Below are positions 1 to 8,318 of a DNA stretch of 41,876 nt, piece after piece; the first letter of the stretch is position 1, and each line of letters begins with the position of its first letter. The translations under genes and the position numbers were made by a program. The notes under the pieces are model-generated. The model did not search any database, was not told the DNA's origin, and worked only from the letters and a program-made list of their open reading frames with translations. The DNA comes from Candidatus Pacearchaeota archaeon (GTDB taxonomy: Archaea > Nanobdellota > Nanobdellia > Pacearchaeales > GW2011-AR1): the NCBI GenBank assembly GCA_009694755.1, contig SICU01000003.1, forward strand, positions 1 to 41,876, in the 5' to 3' direction.

Positions 1-181
1 AGATAATCATCGTAAGAAATCCAAAAATCCATCCGAATGAATTTCCAAACATCCAAGACATCATTCCTCCAAATCCATAAGAACCTGAATTAGCTCCACA
101 AAATCCTCCAAATCCATTTGAAAACAATAAAACAAGAGAGATGACTGCAAGAATCATCCACCAATTAGTTGATTTATTCAT
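1..181 (-). CDS. Small Gly/Phe/Met-rich membrane protein, partial (runs off window start)
   Basis: Reverse translation from ATG at 181: MNKSTNWWMILAVISLVLLFSNGFGGFCGANSGSYGFGGMMSWMFGNSFGWIFGFL...; overlaps the stop of the ArsR gene by a few bases (operonic). Confidence 0.6.
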   Translation of the reverse strand, partial: MNKSTNWWMILAVISLVLLFSNGFGGFCGANSGSYGFGGMMSWMFGNSFGWIFGFLTMII

Positions 182-545
182 CTTTATCGTCCTTACCATC
201 TCTTAAAATATGGATACAATATTGTGACATATGTTTCTCAATAATTTTAAGTAAAGGAACAATAGTTTTTTCATTTAAATTATAATATCTATACTTCCCT
301 TCAATTTCCACAGTTACAAAACCACATTGTTTCAATCTAGCCAAATCATGAGAAACTGAAGTTTGATCCATACCAAGTTCAGAAATTATTTCAGAAACAT
401 TTTTTCGTTCGTGTTTAAGCAAATCGATAATCTTCAAGCGCGACTCTGAAACCAAGGTTCCAAAAAAAACTTTATAAGCTCCATACAATTCTTTATCATT
501 AAATCCTTCATCGCAACATTCTTTTAATATGGTTTTGTTTATCAT
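174..545 (-). CDS. ArsR/SmtB-type winged-helix transcriptional regulator
   Basis: SESRLKIIDLLKHERKNVSEIISELGMDQTSVSHDLARLKQCGFV is a typical ArsR HTH. Confidence 0.85.
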   Translation of the reverse strand: MINKTILKECCDEGFNDKELYGAYKVFFGTLVSESRLKIIDLLKHERKNVSEIISELGMDQTSVSHDLARLKQCGFVTVEIEGKYRYYNLNEKTIVPLLKIIEKHMSQYCIHILRDGKDDKDE

Positions 546-650
546 ATGATTAATAGATACATATATACTATTTAAATCTTTCTACAACTCAATACTTTAA
601 ATCAAAAGAGAAGATAAATTTATATTATCAATTAAATAAACCACATTACA

Positions 651-1073
651 ATGAATATTCATTCAACAAAACTCTGGGAAAATCCTAAAATAGTTTTAAC
701 AATTTTATCAAAAATATCTAAACTTGACTTAACAGTTATATTTGGAAATCCAAAAATCTATGTCTTAAAAAACAAAAATAAAATAGTCTCTTTCTCAGTA
801 ATAAAGAAACGTCATGGTTACAAAGAGCTCAAAGCAGTGTACACATATCCCGAATTCAGGAAAATGGGCTACATGTTAAAGTTATTAAGATATATATCAA
901 AAAGGCATAAAGGACTCTATCTTTTCTGCAATAGCAATTTAGAATGTTTCTACAAAAAGATAAATTTCATAAAGGTAGATAAAAAACCAACAGCTCTTGC
1001 ATGGCGTTGCACACTCTATAATACAATCATAAATCTATTTTCTAAAAAAGAATTAATTGTAATGAAACAATAA
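651..1073 (+). CDS. GNAT-like acetyltransferase (putative)
   Basis: AVYTYPEFRKMGYMLKLLRYI resembles the acetyl-CoA binding motif; C-terminal FYKKINF. Confidence 0.5.
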   Translation: MNIHSTKLWENPKIVLTILSKISKLDLTVIFGNPKIYVLKNKNKIVSFSVIKKRHGYKELKAVYTYPEFRKMGYMLKLLRYISKRHKGLYLFCNSNLECFYKKINFIKVDKKPTALAWRCTLYNTIINLFSKKELIVMKQ

Positions 1074-1074
1074 A

Positions 1075-1461
1075 TTAATCAACAACAAGAGTCCCAATAC
1101 CCATCCCCATACTACAGGAAAATGAATAAGTGCCTGTCTTAAGAGCTGGTAACACAAGAGCATCTGATTCAGATTTCAAATATTTCAAGTATTTTTTACC
1201 ATCAATATTAAAAGCAACTGAACGCAAACAACCCTTGACAGATGAGTCAGCACTTAATTTTATAGGCTTCCCAGCTTCAGCACTTACATCTTTATAATTA
1301 AGACCTTCCTGACTTAAAACAACTGTCTGCGATTCTCCATTTCCTAAAATATCTTCATCAACAATATTTCCATTAACTGAAGGCGTCAAGCCAGAAAACA
1401 TAAAAAAAGCGACGGCTACAATAATCCCAACTACTCCGAGTCCAAGCCAAGCATTATTCAT
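1075..1461 (-). CDS. Membrane-anchored cupredoxin-like domain protein
   Basis: N-terminal TM; VSAEAGKPIKLSADSSVKGCLRSVAF...LPALKTGTYSFSCSMGMGIGTLVVD resembles Cupredoxin_1-type domains of metal-handling proteins. Confidence 0.65.
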   Translation of the reverse strand: MNNAWLGLGVVGIIVAVAFFMFSGLTPSVNGNIVDEDILGNGESQTVVLSQEGLNYKDVSAEAGKPIKLSADSSVKGCLRSVAFNIDGKKYLKYLKSESDALVLPALKTGTYSFSCSMGMGIGTLVVD

Positions 1462-1492
1462 AGAATTTTGAGCTAAAACATATATTTAAACC

Positions 1493-1732
1493 TTAGGTTG
1501 AAACTAGTTTCAATCTACAGCTATCAAGATTCTTAGTAAATAGGGTAATAGAAATTGAGAGCATCGCAATATGCGACACTGACAAACCCCGTTCGATAGC
1601 AAAGCAGTTTGGCTTATCAAAACAACCAAACTCTCGCGATTGTTCTGCAAGTTTTATAGTATAATAAATAAAAATACTTCCAACCACTAAAGAAAGTATT
1701 ACTAAAATCAAGCCAATCTTTTTATTTTCCAT
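1493..1732 (-). CDS. Small membrane protein
   Basis: 79-aa ORF with N-terminal TM and two Cys (CFDKPNC). Confidence 0.45.
   Translation of the reverse strand: MENKKIGLILVILSLVVGSIFIYYTIKLAEQSREFGCFDKPNCFAIERGLSVSHIAMLSISITLFTKNLDSCRLKLVST
1498..1513. promoter_or_regulatory. Palindromic putative operator TTGAAACTAGTTTCAA
   Basis: Perfect 16-bp palindrome just upstream of a TATA-like element (TTTAAATATA on the minus strand) and the cupredoxin start at 1461; core repeated at 2499-2512. Confidence 0.65.
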
Positions 1733-1771
1733 AAAATTACAACATAATATCTACTAATATATCTTTCCCAG

Positions 1772-2461
1772 TTATCCGAACACTCCGGAACGCGGACCAA
1801 ACACCATCAACCAAGTTGTTACAGTAGTCGCAATAAAACTAAATATAATTGTGAAAAACAAATCGTTATCGTGTCGACGTCTATCAAGTTGCTTACTTTC
1901 TAAATAAAGGGTATAATTCAAAGCAATAAGAATAATTGAACAAACGAAGAAAACAATAACTGTCGCAGCACGAAGATTATCATTAAATAACATAAATGCT
2001 GTCATCGAACCCATTAAACCACCCATAAATCCAGCCATCGTCCCTTCTAAAAAGCCCATAACTCCACAAGAACATCCACCAAAAATCATTCCGAAAACAA
2101 TTCCGAAAACAATTCCGAAAACACTACCTACAAACATACCATTAGTTGAAGCAAGAAAATAACCTGGCAAAAATCCCGCAATCATTCCAATAGTCATACC
2201 AATCATCATTCCAGACATACAAGGGAACTTTCCAAAAGCTCTAACTTGCAACAAAACACCAGAAAGCAAAGCATAAGAAAGCACAGCAAAAAACAAGAAA
2301 AATCCATAATTAGACATAAAATTATCTATAAATCTAAATTTAGCAAAATATAGAAGGCCTAAAACTGCGAATGATGTAATTAAAGAAAACAAAATAGTTT
2401 TCACTAATTGAGATTCAACTCCCTTTCCATTTTTAACTTCTCGTAAAAATTCTTTTAACAT
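1772..2461 (-). CDS. Met/Gly-rich polytopic membrane protein
   Basis: Gly-zipper and Met-rich helices (MSGMMIGMTIGMIAGF...FGMIFGGCSCGVMGFLEGTMAGFMGGLMGSM). Confidence 0.6.
   Translation of the reverse strand: MLKEFLREVKNGKGVESQLVKTILFSLITSFAVLGLLYFAKFRFIDNFMSNYGFFLFFAVLSYALLSGVLLQVRAFGKFPCMSGMMIGMTIGMIAGFLPGYFLASTNGMFVGSVFGIVFGIVFGMIFGGCSCGVMGFLEGTMAGFMGGLMGSMTAFMLFNDNLRAATVIVFFVCSIILIALNYTLYLESKQLDRRRHDNDLFFTIIFSFIATTVTTWLMVFGPRSGVFG
2088..2123. repeat. 12-bp tandem repeat x3 (ATTCCGAAAACA) inside the membrane-protein gene
   Basis: Direct reading; encodes VFGI repeats on the minus strand. Confidence 0.9.
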
Positions 2462-2498
2462 AAAAAAATAACTTAACGCAAACTTATAAGTCTTTGGA

Positions 2499-2512
2499 TG
2501 AAACTAGTTTCA
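2499..2512. promoter_or_regulatory. Second copy of palindromic putative operator (TGAAACTAGTTTCA)
   Basis: Lies in the divergent intergenic region between the 2461 (-) and 2547 (+) starts; same core as 1498-1513. Confidence 0.65.
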
Positions 2513-2546
2513 ATAGGTATTTATACCCGTAATTAAATCAAAAATT

Positions 2547-3038
2547 ATGCAGATAAGACAAATTGGTTGGATAATGATTTGTATAGCAATAGTTTTAACA
2601 GGAATAGTTTTTCTTTTCAAAAGTTCAATGGAAGAATTTATTTATACAACTTGTCCTCTGTTACACAATACTGACGCGATAGATTGTCCTGCGACAAAAA
2701 CTCTAAATCAACAATCTTATTTAGCATATTTTTTAGTTTCAATAATTGCTTTAATGGGAATAGTTTTGGCAACGATTAATCCAGAACAAAAAATAATTAT
2801 CAGAACTAAACCATATCCAAAAGAGAAGATTAAATTACCAGAAATTAATGATTTAACAAACGAAGAAAAAAAATTATTTAATATAATTCAAAAAGAAAAA
2901 GCAATTTTTCAAGCAGAACTAATAGAAAAAATAAAGTTTAGCAAAGCAAAAGTCACAAGAATATTAGATAAATTAGAAAATCGTAAATTAATAGAACGCA
3001 AACGTAGAGGCTTGACAAATATAGTTGTGTTGAAATAA
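2547..3038 (+). CDS. Two-TM membrane protein with C-terminal winged-helix DNA-binding domain (membrane one-component regulator)
   Basis: Two TM segments with Cys in the outer loop (TTCPLLHNTDAIDCP); C-terminal LTNEEKKLFNIIQKEKAIFQAELIEKIKFSKAKVTRILDKLENRKLIERKRRGLTNIV. Confidence 0.65.
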   Translation: MQIRQIGWIMICIAIVLTGIVFLFKSSMEEFIYTTCPLLHNTDAIDCPATKTLNQQSYLAYFLVSIIALMGIVLATINPEQKIIIRTKPYPKEKIKLPEINDLTNEEKKLFNIIQKEKAIFQAELIEKIKFSKAKVTRILDKLENRKLIERKRRGLTNIVVLK

Positions 3039-3163
3039 AGAAATTCCTTGAATTTCTAATGTCAAAGTGTATTGCCACTTTGAACACCTCAAAGTCTAGA
3101 AAGACTTTGCAGTTTAATTTCTGGCCGATGCAGAGCATCGGGGTATTAAACCCAGAAATTAAA
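3039..3163. repeat. Multi-hairpin intergenic element, copy A
   Basis: Consecutive inverted repeats: AGAAATTC/GAATTTCT (3039-3057), CAAAGTG/CACTTTG (3063-3082), CAAAGTCT/AGACTTTG (3090-3109), TTTAATTTCTGG/CCAGAAATTAAA (3113-3163) enclosing CCGATGC/GCATCGG. Confidence 0.75.
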
Positions 3164-3200
3164 TAAAGATTAGTCTTATATACTTTCAAAAATTATAATT

Positions 3201-3431
3201 TTGACAATGAAACTCGCAAGTAAATCAAGATTTTTCACAGGAATTGTAATTCTAATAATTTTAATCGTGAGTTATTTCATAAAAATTCAAACAAACTCTG
3301 GAATGAATTATATTTCAGTAAGTAAAATTTTAAGTTTATTGATTTTTAAAAATGTTTTTTTATTAATTATTTATTTTGCAATTCCAATATTCTTAATAAT
3401 CACAGGAATTAAAAAAATCAAATTTATCTAA
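3201..3431 (+). CDS. Small membrane protein
   Basis: 76-aa ORF with two hydrophobic segments; overlaps the next gene start at 3431. Confidence 0.5.
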   Translation: MTMKLASKSRFFTGIVILIILIVSYFIKIQTNSGMNYISVSKILSLLIFKNVFLLIIYFAIPIFLIITGIKKIKFI

Positions 3432-3952
3432 TGAAAAACAAAAAAACAATTTTAACAATTTGGAAAGAAATATTTTCAAAACCGAGATATTTAATTTTAA
3501 CAATAGTAACAGCGTTAATAATGTATATCGTAACCATCATAAGTTCAGATTATTTAGAATTGAAGATAGTTTTAAAACAAAAATCAATAAATTTAATTTG
3601 GAATTTTTTTATTGGTTTCCCCACAACAATTAAGTGGTATTCGACAATTGCATTATTTTTAATTTGTATTTTATTCGGATTATTTGTTTCGTTAAATAAA
3701 TACAAGTCACGTCAAGTTACAAATCAAAAAGGCTCAATTATTGGAACAATTGGATTATTTTTAGGAATGGTTGCTCCTGGCTGTGTTACTTGTGGCATAG
3801 GACTAACATCAGTTTTAGGAATTGCAGGAATTTTAATTTATCTTCCTTTCAAAGGTTTTGAAGTTTCTATCCTGTCTATAGTACTATTAATTTGGGCAAA
3901 TTTGAAGGTATCAAAATCTTTATTAATGCCGAATATCTGTTCCATAAAATGA
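3431..3952 (+). CDS. Polytopic membrane protein with conserved-looking APGCVTCG motif
   Basis: Several TM segments; CxxC in FLGMVAPGCVTCGIGLTSVLG. Confidence 0.55.
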   Translation: MKNKKTILTIWKEIFSKPRYLILTIVTALIMYIVTIISSDYLELKIVLKQKSINLIWNFFIGFPTTIKWYSTIALFLICILFGLFVSLNKYKSRQVTNQKGSIIGTIGLFLGMVAPGCVTCGIGLTSVLGIAGILIYLPFKGFEVSILSIVLLIWANLKVSKSLLMPNICSIK

Positions 3953-3978
3953 AAGAACAATTGAAAGGAGGTTCTAAT

Positions 3979-4731
3979 ATGGAAACAACGCAAAAAAGCG
4001 ATACAATCACTATCAAAAAAGATACACTTTGGAAATATTCGACATTTATATTACTCGGAATCATTGTATTAGGCGTCGCATTCTTCGTCCTTCCTGGAAA
4101 AAGTCCAACTGGGCAAGTTATCCAACAACCAGGACAAGATTTGCCAACGGAACCAACTGCAAAAATTCAAATAAAAATTGATGACGACCCAATTAGAGGA
4201 GACAAAAAAGCAGACATTACTCTTGTAGAATTCACAGACTATGAATGCCCATTCTGTCAAAGAGCTTTTCAACAATCAATATCCAAACTTGACAAATATG
4301 TTAAAGATGGAACTTTGAGAATTGTTACAAAAGATTATCCTTTACCATTCCACCAAGAAGCACAGAAAGCAGCTGAATCTGCACATTGTGCGAGAAAACA
4401 AGGAGGCGATGCAAAATACTATGAAATGCACGACTTACTTTTCAATAATGGAGTTGTGGGCGGAGTCGCAACATTCAAAGGTTACGCTAAACAATTAAGT
4501 TTAGACACTGCTAAATTTAGCACATGCCTTGAATCAAACGAATTTGAAGACAAAGTTCAAGCAGATTTAAAATACGGCGCGCAAATTGGAGTTCAGGGAA
4601 CACCTGCATTCTTTATGAACGGTCGAATGATAAGTGGAGCTTGCCCATTGGAAACTTTTGAATCAGCATATCAAGCTGAAAAGAAAGGAGACGACTGGGC
4701 AGTCGCAAACTGTAGATTTGTCAAACTCTAA
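3979..4731 (+). CDS. DsbA-like membrane-anchored thioredoxin-fold disulfide oxidoreductase
   Basis: DITLVEFTDYECPFCQRAFQQS active site and VQGTPAFFMNG cis-Pro region; ATG at 3979 preceded by AAAGGAGG; the ORF-track start at 3892 is probably too far upstream. Confidence 0.85.
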   Translation: METTQKSDTITIKKDTLWKYSTFILLGIIVLGVAFFVLPGKSPTGQVIQQPGQDLPTEPTAKIQIKIDDDPIRGDKKADITLVEFTDYECPFCQRAFQQSISKLDKYVKDGTLRIVTKDYPLPFHQEAQKAAESAHCARKQGGDAKYYEMHDLLFNNGVVGGVATFKGYAKQLSLDTAKFSTCLESNEFEDKVQADLKYGAQIGVQGTPAFFMNGRMISGACPLETFESAYQAEKKGDDWAVANCRFVKL

Positions 4732-4809
4732 AAACAATCTTTTATTTTTATTTTATTTTTTATTATTGAAACAAATCTATATAAATAGATAAGTTAGAAG
4801 AAACATATA

Positions 4810-5075
4810 GTCTGTCAAATTTGTGGAGAGAAATCAGGATTCTATCCAATCTGTATAAAATGCAAGAATTCGGGAGATACATCTAAATGTAATGAGTGTG
4901 GGATTTGGAAAAAAGATATAACCCCGTTTTGAAAGGAAAGAACTTAAAAAGAAATTTTATTCCCAAAATAACAAAATTCTAATTGAAATTTCAGAAAAAA
5001 GACATAGAAAGACTAGATGATATCTTACCAAAAAAGTTAATGCCTTATTTACCAAAAGATTTTAACTTTGATTAA
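4810..5075 (+). pseudogene. Decayed zinc-ribbon protein gene
   Basis: Start-less VCQICGEKSGFYPICIKCKNSGDTSKCNECGIWKKDITPF*, followed in other frames by ERKELKKKFYSQNNKILIEISEK and FQKKDIERLDDILPKKLMPYLPKDFNFD*. Confidence 0.55.
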
Positions 5076-5101
5076 TATATTATAAACAGATAAATTAATT
5101 T

Positions 5102-5437
5102 CTAAGATAAAATCTTAATTAAAACATCCAAAATTTTATTGATTTTATCTTTCTTTACTTTACCAATCTTATTGATCATTAATTCTTTATCTAGTTTTAG
5201 AATATTCTCTACTTTTATACAGCAAATCGTAAATAATTTACCTTCAGCCATATCCGATATTGCAAGTGGTAGAGTGTATTTATCTCTCGAGATATTTGAG
5301 GTTACGCTAACAACTATAAAATCCTCACTACGCTCGTTAAATTCATTATTACTAATTACAATAACAGGTCTAACCTTTCTTCTAGATTGATCTGAGAAAG
5401 GAAACGAAACTAATAACAAATCTCCTTGTTCGATCAT
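5102..5437 (-). CDS. MazF/PemK-family toxin
   Basis: MIEQGDLLLVSFPFSDQSRRKVRPVIVISNNEFN... typical PemK/MazF N-terminus; internal ATG at 5437 overlaps the antitoxin stop by 4 bp. Confidence 0.85.
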   Translation of the reverse strand: MIEQGDLLLVSFPFSDQSRRKVRPVIVISNNEFNERSEDFIVVSVTSNISRDKYTLPLAISDMAEGKLFTICCIKVENILKLDKELMINKIGKVKKDKINKILDVLIKILS

Positions 5438-5661
5438 AAATATTTGCTCCATACTTCTTCATCTTTCTTATTATCCCAAATCTTAGACATGGATTTCTCA
5501 GCTAAAATCATCCAGCCTATCTTCTCTTTACGATTCTTTTCAAGTTTTTCCATAATCAAGTGCCTAATAAACTCAGACTTAGAAAGATATTTTTTCTCTT
5601 TTACAAATTTATCTAATTCCTTTGCTTCATTCTCTGCTAGTTTTATAGTTATAGTTTTCAG
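5434..5661 (-). CDS. Ribbon-helix-helix-type antitoxin (non-ATG or frame-disrupted start)
   Basis: Hand translation: (L)KTITIKLAENEAKELDKFVKEKKYLSKSEFIRHLIMEKLEKNRKEKIGWMILAEKSMSKIWDNKKDEEVWSKYL*; absent from the ORF track because it lacks ATG/GTG/TTG near the start. Confidence 0.65.
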   Translation of the reverse strand: MKTITIKLAENEAKELDKFVKEKKYLSKSEFIRHLIMEKLEKNRKEKIGWMILAEKSMSKIWDNKKDEEVWSKYL

Positions 5662-5682
5662 AGTAATCCTATAGGATTACTC
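5661..5682. promoter_or_regulatory. 22-bp perfect palindrome, putative TA autoregulatory operator
   Basis: GAGTAATCCTATAGGATTACTC overlaps the antitoxin start region, next to a TATTTAAAT TATA-like element. Confidence 0.7.
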
Positions 5683-5700
5683 ATTTAAATATTTTTTCAT

Positions 5701-6300
5701 TCATCTTTTTGTAAATATCTTAACTAAAACAAAACTAGTCAACGCAATCATAACGCCATATCCTAAAAACCACCATAAAGGGTACAAAATGCCCAAATCA
5801 AATGAAGCACAGTTATGATAAACGCAATTAACATTTTGTTCATAATTTGTTGTAAATCGTGAAACAAAAAACAAAATCACAATTTCAAAAAAACTAATTT
5901 TCCAAAAATCTTTTCTTTTCAAACCAATTAAATAAAGAGCAAAAAGAGAAAGAGGAATGTTGAATATATGTTGTAAGCTAATAATTTTACCAAATAAATC
6001 ACCAGAATCAAAGATATAATCTGCAGTTCCCCAAATGCTATAACTAGAAAATAAATAAGTAAAAAAATCAATATTCCAAATTAAATAGGGAATAATAAGA
6101 ATACAAAGCTGACTTGCGATTAACGAGCCATCACGACGAAAACAGCCAACAGCCAGTAAAATAAGCCCAATATAACTAAACCAAATAATTGGGGCAAGTC
6201 CGTCGTTAATGTGTGTCAGCGTATTAACAATCGCACCAATTCCGAAAATTAAAAAAACAATTCCGATAATCTGAACATAGCATTTTTTTGAGTCAATCAT
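5701..6300 (-). CDS. Polytopic membrane protein
   Basis: 199-aa ORF with multiple TM segments. Confidence 0.55.
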   Translation of the reverse strand: MIDSKKCYVQIIGIVFLIFGIGAIVNTLTHINDGLAPIIWFSYIGLILLAVGCFRRDGSLIASQLCILIIPYLIWNIDFFTYLFSSYSIWGTADYIFDSGDLFGKIISLQHIFNIPLSLFALYLIGLKRKDFWKISFFEIVILFFVSRFTTNYEQNVNCVYHNCASFDLGILYPLWWFLGYGVMIALTSFVLVKIFTKR

Positions 6301-6330
6301 TTCACAAATACGTGAGAATAGTTTATATTT

Positions 6331-6630
6331 TTATGCAAAAAAATAGTGCCAGATAAAAAACGCAAAAAGCAAGAGCATAGAAATCAAAATAACTAAAATA
6401 ACTTTTTTTGTTTCTTTCTGAATGTCTAAATTCTTATCTGAAAGTTTTACGAAAAAATAAATTCCAAAAAATAAAATTATAGATAACCAACTTTTAGTTG
6501 TCCAATGATGTCCGCTTATAGATTTAAGAAAATCTTTAAATCCACTTAAAAGTTCAGCAAAAATAGTTACAAGTGTAACAACAATAGTCGTAACAATTAA
6601 AGCAAGATTCATAGAACGAACACGAGTCAT
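6331..6630 (-). CDS. Small membrane protein
   Basis: 99-aa hydrophobic ORF preceded by GGAGG on the minus strand. Confidence 0.5.
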   Translation of the reverse strand: MTRVRSMNLALIVTTIVVTLVTIFAELLSGFKDFLKSISGHHWTTKSWLSIILFFGIYFFVKLSDKNLDIQKETKKVILVILISMLLLFAFFIWHYFFA

Positions 6631-6647
6631 ATAATTGCCTCCAAAGC

Positions 6648-7103
6648 CTACCTATAACCGCTTGAAATAAGATAACCTAACAAACCCATCAAAAAGCCAA
6701 TAAGTAAAATTAACAATGAAAGAATTAATATTGATTTTTGAACCGGAATATTCTTATTTTTCCCTAAAGAAGATTGGAAACCTGAAATAAGAGAATAAAC
6801 TAATATAGAAATAAATGGTAAAAACAAAAAGATGTGCTCTTTGGCTTCCATAAAAACTCCATGAATCCATGGTTGAGTTCCAAATTTTATAATTGGTTTA
6901 ATTATTGAACCATAATCTGTTAAATAATAATATCCTCCAATAATCCAAGAAGCAAAAAATAAAATCACTCCTAAAAATGCAGCAATTTTAGCACGATGCA
7001 AACGTTTTTCCGTCGGATTAAGCACCTCAATAAAAACCCATAAAAATGAAGTAATTCCTAACTATCCAAGAATTGCGTGAACACCAATTAAAGAATTTAT
7101 CAT
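6648..7103 (-). pseudogene. Polytopic membrane protein gene with in-frame amber codon near the N-terminus
   Basis: From ATG at 7103 with upstream GGAGGC: MINSLIGVHAILG*LGITSFLWVFIEVLNPTEKRLHRAKIAAFLG...; TAG at 7062-7064. The intact part is ORF 6648..7025 (GTG start). Confidence 0.55.
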
Positions 7104-7157
7104 CTGCCTCCAAAGTAGATAGCAAAACAAGATATAAACCTTTGTGATATTAATAAT

Positions 7158-7424
7158 TTATTTCTTTTTAATACTCTTATGATATTTCACAGCGTGAAAC
7201 ATCCCATAAAGTGCAACAAGAAGCCAAATAGCGTTCGTAACAAAGGAAGGATACGCCGAAACTACAAAAGTATGTCCCGCCAAAAGCAAAGAACCAATAA
7301 TATTCAACCATTGATACATTTTTGAACGTGAAGTCAAATCTTTATGAATAAGTAAAAAATAAGCAATGAGCAAAAATGCCGCACCAATCCAACCAACAAA
7401 AGTCATCACATTCATGCAAGACAA
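7158..7424 (-). CDS. CBU_0592-like small membrane protein
   Basis: VGWIGAAFLLIAYFLL...YQWLNIIGSLLLAGHTF...PSFVTNAIWLLVALYG pattern. Confidence 0.6.
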   Translation of the reverse strand: MSCMNVMTFVGWIGAAFLLIAYFLLIHKDLTSRSKMYQWLNIIGSLLLAGHTFVVSAYPSFVTNAIWLLVALYGMFHAVKYHKSIKKK

Positions 7425-7445
7425 AATTAGAAGAACTTAATAAAA

Positions 7446-8204
7446 CTACCCAAAAACATTTTTATAATTCTCTTCAATCTTTTTCTCAACTTCTTTCAAT
7501 TTCAAACCCTTAATTTCTGCAATTTTTTTGTAGCTTTCAAGAACATTAGCAGATTCATTCGGCCATTTTTTATCTGGATGTAAATAAGGTGAATCAGTTT
7601 CACAAAATAAATTTTCTATTGGAACTCGTTTAACAACATCTTGAAATTGTTCGCTGTATTTAATATTCGCAGGAATACTCAAAAACCAACCATTTTTAAC
7701 AATCCTATCAACTAATTTCATTTTCCCAGAAAAACAATGCATAATAACTTTCTTAGCTCCAATTTTTTCAAGTAACTCGATAGTTTGCAATTCGGCTTTA
7801 CGAGAATGCACGATAACAGGTTTATTCAATTTCATTCCGAGTCTAACAAATTTTTCAAAAATAATTTTCTGTTTTTCAAAAGAATCGTTTAATTCTTCGT
7901 CTTTTAAGTCAAGTCCAATTTCGCCAATAGCATAAATTTTTTTCTTATTTTTAACAATGAATTCAATTTCTTCTTCAATAACTAAATCAGTCAATTTTAA
8001 AGCATCGAGAGGATACATTCCTAAAGCCGGTTTAATTTCATCAAACTTTTTAGCGAGTTCAAGAATTTCGCGATTATGCGACGGATTTACTCCGTTGACA
8101 ACAATCGCTTCAACTTTAACTTTTCGCGCATGAGAAATCGCATCCGCGATAGAAACGCCTTCTTTTTCAAGCATATCTAAATGACAATGCGTATCTATAA
8201 ACAT
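7446..8204 (-). CDS. TatD-family metal-dependent hydrolase
   Basis: MFIDTHCHLDMLEK..., IGEIGLD, PVIVHSRKAE, MHCFSGK, CETDSPYLHP motifs; start placed at the internal Met (8204). Confidence 0.92.
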   Translation of the reverse strand: MFIDTHCHLDMLEKEGVSIADAISHARKVKVEAIVVNGVNPSHNREILELAKKFDEIKPALGMYPLDALKLTDLVIEEEIEFIVKNKKKIYAIGEIGLDLKDEELNDSFEKQKIIFEKFVRLGMKLNKPVIVHSRKAELQTIELLEKIGAKKVIMHCFSGKMKLVDRIVKNGWFLSIPANIKYSEQFQDVVKRVPIENLFCETDSPYLHPDKKWPNESANVLESYKKIAEIKGLKLKEVEKKIEENYKNVFG

Positions 8205-8318
8205 CAAAAAAATAATAGAACAAGGCACATTTAAAGGTGTGTTTTTTTGATACCAATATGTCAATATCAAGAGATACAATAGACATAAAAACCCTTATTT
8301 TCGCAAATTTATACTGAT

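Noticed and set aside
2953-3189. Minus-strand ORF of 78 aa
   Set aside because: Overlaps the winged-helix gene and runs through the hairpin array; composition looks like antisense of repeats.
4069-4275. Minus-strand ORF of 68 aa
   Set aside because: Fully antisense to the confident DsbA-like CDS.
5426-5674. Plus-strand ORF of 82 aa
   Set aside because: Antisense of the RHH antitoxin frame, which is the better coding explanation.
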